From: an uncultured Collinsella sp.
GTDB taxonomy: Bacteria; Actinomycetota; Coriobacteriia; Coriobacteriales; Coriobacteriaceae
Direction of reading: 5' to 3'
Assembly: GCA_900550185.1 (NCBI GenBank)
Contig: URRN01000052.1
Coordinates: forward strand, 1 to 11,623
DNA: 11,623 nucleotides
In this document: positions 7,913 through 11,623 of the stretch, one piece after another
How the letters are laid out: each line of letters opens with the position of its first letter
Numbering within the stretch: the first letter of the stretch is position 1
Program-made: the position numbers and the translations under genes
The notes under the pieces: generated by a model
Told to the model about the DNA's origin: nothing
What the model saw: only the letters and a program-made list of their open reading frames with translations
The model's database searches: none

Positions 7913-8053
7913 TTAATCTTAGCTGGGGTCGGGCGGCTTGGCTTTATTCGCTACTGCGGACAGTCCTGCGCAAGACGAAGAGCACATTAAGTGCTCTTCT
8001 TTGCGTGCGGAACTTGTAGCGAACAAAGCCAAGCCGCCCGACCCTAAGGTTAA
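7913..8053 (-). repeat. Long near-perfect hairpin upstream of leuS (leader or palindromic element)
   Basis: Arms 7926-7954 and 8016-8044 are 29 nt each and complementary at 28 positions. The one exception (7946/8024) is a G-U pair on the minus-strand RNA but an A-C mismatch on the plus. Inside lies a second hairpin (GAAGAGCAC/GTGCTCTTC, 7977-7985 with 7991-7999). Outside, 7913-7922 and 8044-8053 pair at 9 of 10 positions after a small bulge. The whole 141 nt thus folds into one rod that ends just before the leuS Shine-Dalgarno. No T-box motif or leucine-rich leader peptide is evident. It may be a cis-regulatory leader or a dispersed palindromic repeat. Confidence 0.8.
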
Positions 8054-8061
8054 CTTGACTG

Positions 8062-8070
8062 ATGATAGCA
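8062..8070 (-). promoter_or_regulatory. Putative extended -10 promoter of leuS
   Basis: The minus strand reads TGCTATCAT, an extended -10 (TGn followed by TATCAT, 5 of 6 to consensus). No good -35 is seen because a GC-rich terminator stem occupies that place. Transcription would start near 8055, right where the long leuS leader hairpin begins. A second, weaker candidate is TTGATT (8135-8140) with GATAAA (8112-8117), 17 nt apart, but its start would fall inside the hairpin at 8081-8111. Confidence 0.4.
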
Positions 8071-8078
8071 AATACGAC

Positions 8079-8113
8079 AAGCGAGATGCCTGCGACTTGC
8101 AGGCATCTCGCTT
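8079..8113. terminator. Perfect 13-bp hairpin between guaB and leuS
   Basis: GCGAGATGCCTGC (8081-8093) and its exact complement (8099-8111) enclose a 5-nt loop, with flanking AA/TT pairs. The T runs are short on both strands (TTTAT on plus, TT-GTCG on minus). It is most likely a bidirectional or guaB transcription terminator, placed about 160 nt after the guaB stop. The weak U run leaves termination strength uncertain. Confidence 0.6.
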
Positions 8114-8170
8114 TATCTAAATAACGTGGTTGTGAATCAACCGCTAATTGTTACCCACCCAAGCATGATC

Positions 8171-8270
8171 GGGTTTTCCAAGTGCCGCAGATTGCCGTGA
8201 AAGAGGAGCGCCGCGTACTTAGGTACGCAAGCGACGGTTTGAGCGGCAAGGTGCGGTGCTTGGGAAAGCC
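8171..8270 (-). repeat. Large imperfect hairpin immediately after guaB
   Basis: Arms 8171-8189 and 8252-8270 match at 15 of 19 positions. After a symmetric 2x2 internal loop, TTGCCG (8192-8197) pairs with CGGCAA (8244-8249). At the tip, GCGTAC (8213-8218) pairs with GTACGC (8223-8228) around a 4-nt loop. On the minus-strand transcript the structure begins 2 nt after the guaB stop. No T run follows. It looks like a folded 3' UTR or a dispersed palindromic repeat. The stretch 8118-8170 next to it holds nothing else I can name. Confidence 0.65.
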
Positions 8271-8272
8271 GC

Positions 8273-9784
8273 TTAGCGGTAGCTGACGCTTTGCTGGGAG
8301 TCCTTGACGACTACGTCGTGGGCTCCGCCTTCGACGATCGAGGTCGAGGAGACCAGGGTCAGACGAGCCTTTTCCTGGAGCTCGGGGATCGAGAGGGCGC
8401 CGCAGTTGCACATCGTGGACTTGACCTTGTAAAGCGTGCCGCCCACGCCGTCCTTGAGGGAGCCGGCGTATGGGACGTAGGAGTCGACGCCCTCGACGAA
8501 GCTGAGCTTCGCGGCGCCGCCCAGGTCGTAGCGCTGCCAGTTGCGGGCGCGCGCGGAACCCTCGCCCCAGTACTCCTTCATGTACTGACCGTTGACGTTG
8601 ACGCGCTCGGTCGGGCTCTCGTCAAAGCGGGCGAAGTAGCGGCCCAGCATCATAAAGTCGGCACCCATGGCAAGGGCGAGCGTCATGTGGTAGTCGTAGA
8701 CGATGCCGCCGTCGGAGCACACGGGCACGTAGACACCCGTCTCCTCGTAGTACTCGTCGCGAGCGCGGCAGACATCAATCAGCGCGGTGGCCTGACCACG
8801 GCCGATACCCTTGGTCTCGCGGGTAATGCAGATGGAGCCGCCGCCGATACCGACCTTGATGAAGTCGGCACCGCAGTCTGCCAAAAAGCGGAAGCCCTCG
8901 GCGTCGACGACGTTACCGGCGCCGACCTTGACATCCTCGCCATAGTTGGCGCGGATCCACTCGATGGTGCGCTTCTGCCACTCGCTGAAGCCCTCGGAAG
9001 AGTCGATGCACAGGACGTCGGCACCGGCCTCGATGAGCAGCGGCACGCGCTCGGCATAGTCGCGGGTGTTGATGCCGGCGCCGACCATGTAGCGCTTGTC
9101 GCCGTCGAGCAGCTCGTTGGGGTTGGTCTTGTGGCTGTCGTAGTCCTTGCGGAAGACGATGCCCATAAGGTGATCGTTGTCGTCGACGATAGGCAGGGCG
9201 TTGAGCTTGTTGTCCCAGATGACGTCGTTGGCAACCTTGAGGCTGATGTTCTTGTCGCCCACGATGAGCTGCTCGCGCGGGGTCATGAACTCGGAGACCT
9301 TTTTCTGGTGGTCATCGCGGCTGGGACGATAGTCACGGCTGGTGACAATGCCCAGGAGCTTGCCCTTGGGAGTGCCGTCGTCGGTGACCGGCATGGTGGA
9401 GTGGCCGGTCTTCTCCTTGAGCTCGATGACCTGCTCCATGGTCATGTCGGGTGTCAGCGTGGAATCGGACTGAACGAAACCAGCCTTGTGATCCTTAACG
9501 GCCTTGACCATAGCAGCCTCGGACTCGGGGGTCTGAGAACCGTAAATGAAGGACAGGCCGCCCTCGGTAGCGAGCGCGACACCCATGTCGACGCCCGAGA
9601 CGGACTGCATGATGGCGGAAACCATGGGGATGTTCAGGGTGATTGCCGGCTTCTCACCGCGCTTGAAGCGGGTTAGCGGCGTCTTAAGAGAGACGTTGTT
9701 GGGGATGCACTGCGAGGACGAGTAACCGGGGACCAGCAGATACTCCGAAAACGTGTGGGACTCACCGGGAAAGAACGTAGCCAT
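8273..9784 (-). CDS. guaB: Inosine-5'-monophosphate dehydrogenase
   Basis: IMPDH oxidises IMP to XMP with NAD+, the committed step of guanine nucleotide synthesis. The protein has 503 residues. The TIM-barrel is split by two CBS domains at about 105-160 and 165-220. The substrate-loop motif GGGSICITR holds the catalytic Cys319; Asp261 (CIDSS) and the flap pair Arg418-Tyr419 (NWQRYDLGG) mark it as a dehydrogenase rather than GMP reductase. A second conserved feature is MCNCGAL (458-464). The length, the residue numbers and long stretches match the IMPDH of Tritrichomonas foetus as I remember it, so this belongs to that less common subfamily. Start ATG 9782-9784 has AAAGGAG upstream. The CBS pair suggests allosteric control by nucleotides, which is known for the family and not shown here. 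Confidence 0.97.
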   Translation of the reverse strand: MATFFPGESHTFSEYLLVPGYSSSQCIPNNVSLKTPLTRFKRGEKPAITLNIPMVSAIMQSVSGVDMGVALATEGGLSFIYGSQTPESEAAMVKAVKDHKAGFVQSDSTLTPDMTMEQVIELKEKTGHSTMPVTDDGTPKGKLLGIVTSRDYRPSRDDHQKKVSEFMTPREQLIVGDKNISLKVANDVIWDNKLNALPIVDDNDHLMGIVFRKDYDSHKTNPNELLDGDKRYMVGAGINTRDYAERVPLLIEAGADVLCIDSSEGFSEWQKRTIEWIRANYGEDVKVGAGNVVDAEGFRFLADCGADFIKVGIGGGSICITRETKGIGRGQATALIDVCRARDEYYEETGVYVPVCSDGGIVYDYHMTLALAMGADFMMLGRYFARFDESPTERVNVNGQYMKEYWGEGSARARNWQRYDLGGAAKLSFVEGVDSYVPYAGSLKDGVGGTLYKVKSTMCNCGALSIPELQEKARLTLVSSTSIVEGGAHDVVVKDSQQSVSYR

Positions 9785-9834
9785 GTTTCTCCTTTTTCCA
9801 TGCGACCGGTCGGCTGCAGGCCTCGTAGGACCCA

Positions 9835-9854
9835 GCCCAACCTTGGGCGCCCAA
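9835..9854. promoter_or_regulatory. Palindromic operator candidate downstream of the guaB promoter
   Basis: GCCCAA-CC-TTGGGC-GCCCAA places three alternating half-sites in a row. The last two form the perfect 12-nt palindrome TTGGGCGCCCAA (9843-9854). It lies a few bases after the predicted guaB start site, in the region between guaB and the divergent regulator gene. It resembles a repressor operator, or a small RNA hairpin in the guaB leader. It does not resemble the enteric PurR box. The neighbouring wHTH protein is a possible binder, by position only. Confidence 0.45.
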
Positions 9855-9863
9855 TACTGGGGA

Positions 9864-9892
9864 AGTATCTTAACGCACTTTGACTGCTACAA
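9864..9892 (-). promoter_or_regulatory. Putative guaB promoter
   Basis: On the minus strand, TTGTAG (9887-9892) and GATACT (9864-9869) are 17 nt apart. Both are imperfect matches (3 of 6 and 4 of 6). Transcription would start near 9857, giving a leader of about 70 nt. It overlaps a plus-strand promoter candidate, so the two divergent genes may compete for polymerase. Confidence 0.4.
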
Positions 9893-9893
9893 T
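9885..9893 (+). promoter_or_regulatory. Putative extended -10 promoter of the wHTH gene
   Basis: TGCTACAAT is an extended -10 (TACAAT, 5 of 6 to consensus). No convincing -35 precedes it. Transcription would begin near 9900, about 78 nt before the ModE-like gene. Confidence 0.4.
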
Positions 9894-9977
9894 GCATGGT
9901 TTAGAAAGAGCACACGAGGGTTTGACGCAGGCTTTGCGTTTGCCCAGCAAATACTTTAGCGGGGAGACGTGGAGCGT

Positions 9978-10325
9978 ATGAAGTACAAGACGACGGCAAA
10001 GTTGGTCATTCAAGCGTGCGACAAGGATTTGCCGGGCGTGTTCGGCCATGGCTGTGTCTTGCTGCTGCAGGGCATCGCCCGCGAGCACTCGCTCAACCGT
10101 GCCGCCAAGAGCATGGGCATGGCGTATTCCAAGGCCTGGCGCATCGTGAACGAGGCCGAAGGCCAGCTGGGCTGCAAACTCATCGAGCGCGACGGCGCCC
10201 GCGGATCCACCCTCACCCCCGCCGGCGAGCGGGCCATAGCGGTCTACGAGGAGCTGCAGACCGACATCAACAACGTCATCGCCACCAAAGCCAACGACCT
10301 CATCGCCAGCATCAACGCAGGATAG
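9978..10325 (+). CDS. Small winged helix-turn-helix regulator, ModE N-domain/LysR type
   Basis: The chosen product is 115 residues and consists of one DNA-binding domain. LNRAAKSMGMAYSKAWRIVNEAE is the helix-turn-helix, with the AYSKAW turn typical of ModE and LysR family winged helices. The wing and the following helix are LIERDGARGSTLTPAGERAI. The molybdate-binding MOP domains of full ModE are absent, so its ligand is unknown; such one-domain proteins are often annotated LysR family or ModE-like. It is the only plus-strand gene, divergent from guaB and convergent with the PLP-fold gene. Start ATG 9978 has GGGGAG 11 nt upstream; a GTG at 9969 is in frame but too near that site. It may act on one of its neighbours, which is speculation from position. 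Confidence 0.88.
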   Translation: MKYKTTAKLVIQACDKDLPGVFGHGCVLLLQGIAREHSLNRAAKSMGMAYSKAWRIVNEAEGQLGCKLIERDGARGSTLTPAGERAIAVYEELQTDINNVIATKANDLIASINAG

Positions 10326-10351
10326 TCCTTTTGGGACTGAATTGTTGTCCA

Positions 10352-10377
10352 GCGCGCCCTCGGATTGAGGCTCGCGC
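10352..10377. other. Stem-loop after the wHTH gene
   Basis: GCGCG (10352-10356) pairs with CGCGC (10373-10377), and CCTC (10358-10361) with GAGG (10367-10370), around a 5-nt loop. No T run follows on either strand, so it is at best a factor-assisted terminator for the regulator gene. A smaller hairpin AGTCC/GGACT (10324-10338) overlaps its stop codon. Confidence 0.4.
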
Positions 10378-10535
10378 CACAAAATGGGCCCATATACTAC
10401 GTTTAGTTGAATACCCTAGACCATACCGGGCATTATGAAAATAAAACCGCTGGTAGACAGCTTGGCGATTTTCAAAATAAGCGGGTATGGTCGACCCCTA
10501 CGGCATAAACGTAGTAAATAGGCCGTTTTCGTGGC
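10376..10535. repeat. Nested ~160-bp imperfect palindrome between convergent genes
   Basis: The outer arms 10376-10405 and 10506-10535 are complementary at 25 of 30 positions, ending in a perfect ACTACGTTTA/TAAACGTAGT block. After an unpaired interval, GACCATACC (10419-10427) pairs with GGTATGGTC (10484-10492). TGAAAAT (10436-10442) then pairs with ATTTTCA (10468-10474), and GCTG (10449-10452) with CAGC (10458-10461). It fills most of the 225-bp gap between the wHTH and PLP-fold genes and is more AT-rich than the flanking genes. It has no ORF of its own. A non-autonomous mobile element, a dispersed palindrome, or a shared 3' RNA structure could explain it. Confidence 0.75.
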
Positions 10536-10550
10536 ACAGACCCCGATTAG

Positions 10551-11543
10551 CTACTTGCGGAGGGCGTTGTCTAGGGTGGCAGCCACCTGCAGAGGGTTGT
10601 CGGTGCCGGCGAAGAGGCGAATGGTGCACCCCTGCTTGCCGCGTGGAGCCGAAAGGCGCGTCGTTGCGCCGCCGGCCGGCGATGTACGAAACTCCCCCGG
10701 CAAAGCATCGAACAAATCGCCCGCACTGCGCTCAATAAGGTCAAACTCAACTGCCGGACCAAAGCCGTGCTCGAGGATTCCAGTTGCAACCGCATGGTCG
10801 GGATGCGAGCTCAGTCCGGGATAGCGCACGGCGTGCACCATCTCATTGGCAGCCAAGTACTCGGCCAGCGCACGTGCGCGGTCGAAATGCGCCTGCATGC
10901 GGACATCAAGCGAGTCCAGCCCGCGCTCCAGCACACCGGCCTCGTCAGCAGGCATATCAAGCTTGGCCAAGCCACAGCCCTCGAGCAGGGCATGCGCGCA
11001 CTCAGCCGCGGCATCCACGCGATGGCGCTTGAGCTGCGAGCGCGCGGCCGATACGGCAACCAACTTGCGCGGAGCATCACCGGCGCATACACGATCGAGC
11101 GCCTCGAGCGACAGCGCAGCACCCAGCCGCAGCGGATCGCAGCCAAAAGCCGACGCCACGGTGTTGTCCACAACCAGCAACGCGCGGGCCTCACGCGCCG
11201 CGCGGCCCAGAGCGCGAAGGTCGGGCACGCGCAGACCAAACCCGCCGATGGAGTTGACGAACCACCACAGGTGCGGTCCCTCGGCATCAAACGAAGCATC
11301 AAAGCCCTCGGACGCGGCATTAAACGCCGCAACCGACGGCTCCCCCACCATAGCCACGCCGCATCCATCAAAGCTGCGCGCAAACGCATCGGCAAAGTCA
11401 TCGGCAAACGCAACCAGGCGATCGCCGGAACGTACAATCCCCAACAGAGACAGCGCCGCCGGCACATGCGAGGCCGCAACCAATCGCGCCTCACGCGCGC
11501 CGGCCCTCAAAGCCCAAGCCTCTTCTAGCTGCTGTACGTCCAC
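10551..11543 (-). CDS. Cys/Met-metabolism PLP-enzyme-like protein, probably catalytically degenerate
   Basis: The product (330 residues from GTG 11541-11543) aligns with the cystathionine gamma-synthase/beta-lyase/O-acetylhomoserine sulfhydrylase fold. It has SLLGIVRSGDRLVAF (large-domain start), LLVVDNTVASAF with Asp126 (PLP ring nitrogen), then ERGLDSLDVRMQAH, VRYPGLSSHPDHAV and a C-terminal ATTRLS...IRLFAG. Several key parts are missing. The N-terminal ~50 residues with the Y-x-R PLP-phosphate motif are absent. The E-x-P-x-N-P motif is replaced near 97-108. The S-x-T-K Schiff-base site reads SAAR (165-168), with no GGH after it. The frame is intact with normal codon use, so it is not an obvious pseudogene. 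GTG 11543 has AAGGGA 9 nt upstream; ATG 11561 and TTG 11567 are in frame but abut the terminator hairpin and lack a ribosome site. Its function is unknown. Confidence 0.78.
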   Translation of the reverse strand: MDVQQLEEAWALRAGAREARLVAASHVPAALSLLGIVRSGDRLVAFADDFADAFARSFDGCGVAMVGEPSVAAFNAASEGFDASFDAEGPHLWWFVNSIGGFGLRVPDLRALGRAAREARALLVVDNTVASAFGCDPLRLGAALSLEALDRVCAGDAPRKLVAVSAARSQLKRHRVDAAAECAHALLEGCGLAKLDMPADEAGVLERGLDSLDVRMQAHFDRARALAEYLAANEMVHAVRYPGLSSHPDHAVATGILEHGFGPAVEFDLIERSAGDLFDALPGEFRTSPAGGATTRLSAPRGKQGCTIRLFAGTDNPLQVAATLDNALRK

Positions 11544-11565
11544 GCGGCACCGTCCCTTCATAAGC

Positions 11566-11601
11566 AAAAACCCACGATGCGGGTGTTCCCCGCATCGTGG
11601 G
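11566..11601 (-). terminator. Intrinsic terminator just upstream of the PLP-fold gene
   Basis: CCCACGATGCGGG (11571-11583) and its exact complement (11589-11601) form a perfect 13-bp stem with a 5-nt loop. On the minus strand it is followed by UUUUU (11566-11570). It ends 22 nt before the chosen GTG start. It either closes the transcript of a gene beyond the window's right end or acts inside the leader of the PLP-fold gene. Confidence 0.9.
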
Positions 11602-11611
11602 CAACGGCTGC

Positions 11612-11617
11612 AGTATA
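11612..11617 (-). promoter_or_regulatory. Putative -10 element of the PLP-fold gene
   Basis: The minus strand reads TATACT, 5 of 6 to the -10 consensus. The -35 would fall beyond the window. Transcription would start near 11605, directly before the terminator hairpin, so the leader would begin with that stem. Confidence 0.35.
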
Positions 11618-11623
11618 GCGCCG

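Noticed and set aside
7936..7988. 22-codon leader peptide inside the leuS hairpin (starts MCSSSCAGLS)
   Set aside because: Only one Leu codon and a weak ribosome site; probably a by-product of the palindrome.
5302..8019. 905-codon open frame on the plus strand opposite leuS
   Set aside because: It runs across the leuS terminator edge and most of the leader hairpin and is low-complexity. LeuRS on the other strand is unambiguous.
7903..8150. T-box riboswitch for leuS
   Set aside because: No GGUGGNACCGCG-type antiterminator sequence was found; a GGGTGGGTAAC near 8160 does not fit.
8291..9676. 461-codon plus-strand frame opposite guaB
   Set aside because: Mirror of IMPDH codons with no family motif and no ribosome site.
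8273..9784. GMP reductase instead of IMPDH
   Set aside because: CBS domains and the Arg-Tyr flap pair are present, which GMP reductase lacks.
10376..10535. CRISPR array, tRNA or attachment site
   Set aside because: No direct repeats with spacers, no cloverleaf, and no integrase nearby; the structure is an inverted repeat around one centre.

Overview
The window is GC-rich and strongly minus-strand biased, with seven of its eight genes on the minus strand. It looks like chromosomal core DNA from a high-GC Gram-positive bacterium. I suspect a coriobacterium such as Collinsella, because of the protein style, the long charged N-terminus of IF-2, and the intergenic palindromes. That assignment is inference; no 16S or other marker is present.

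Region 1 (1-5174) is a ribosome-maturation and translation-initiation operon read right to left: rimP, nusA, infB, rbfA, then the start of an nrnA-like DHH phosphoesterase that leaves the window. Spacings are tight (1 nt rimP/nusA, 90 nt nusA/infB, 11 nt infB/rbfA, 8 nt overlap rbfA/nrnA). The ylxR gene that often sits between nusA and infB is absent. NusA instead ends in a small Cys3-His zinc-finger-like tail. A putative promoter is followed by an intrinsic-terminator hairpin inside the rimP leader, which fits attenuation control of the whole operon.

Region 2 (5262-8113) holds leuS (leucyl-tRNA synthetase) with a clear downstream terminator. Upstream of leuS is a 141-nt leader or palindrome that can fold almost completely into one long hairpin ending just before the Shine-Dalgarno.

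Region 3 (8171-9893) holds guaB (IMP dehydrogenase), of the 503-residue type also known from the protozoan Tritrichomonas. A second large imperfect hairpin sits directly after its stop, and a short palindromic operator candidate overlaps its start region.

Region 4 (9885-11623) holds a divergent one-domain ModE/LysR-like winged-helix regulator on the plus strand. It converges on a minus-strand protein of the Cys/Met-metabolism PLP fold that has lost the N-terminal PLP-phosphate segment and apparently the Schiff-base lysine. Between them lies a ~160-bp nested imperfect palindrome. No CRISPR, rRNA, tRNA, insertion sequence or phage gene was seen. The most unusual items are the zinc-finger tail on NusA, the probable PLP pseudoenzyme, the three large intergenic palindromes, and the terminator-in-leader layouts.
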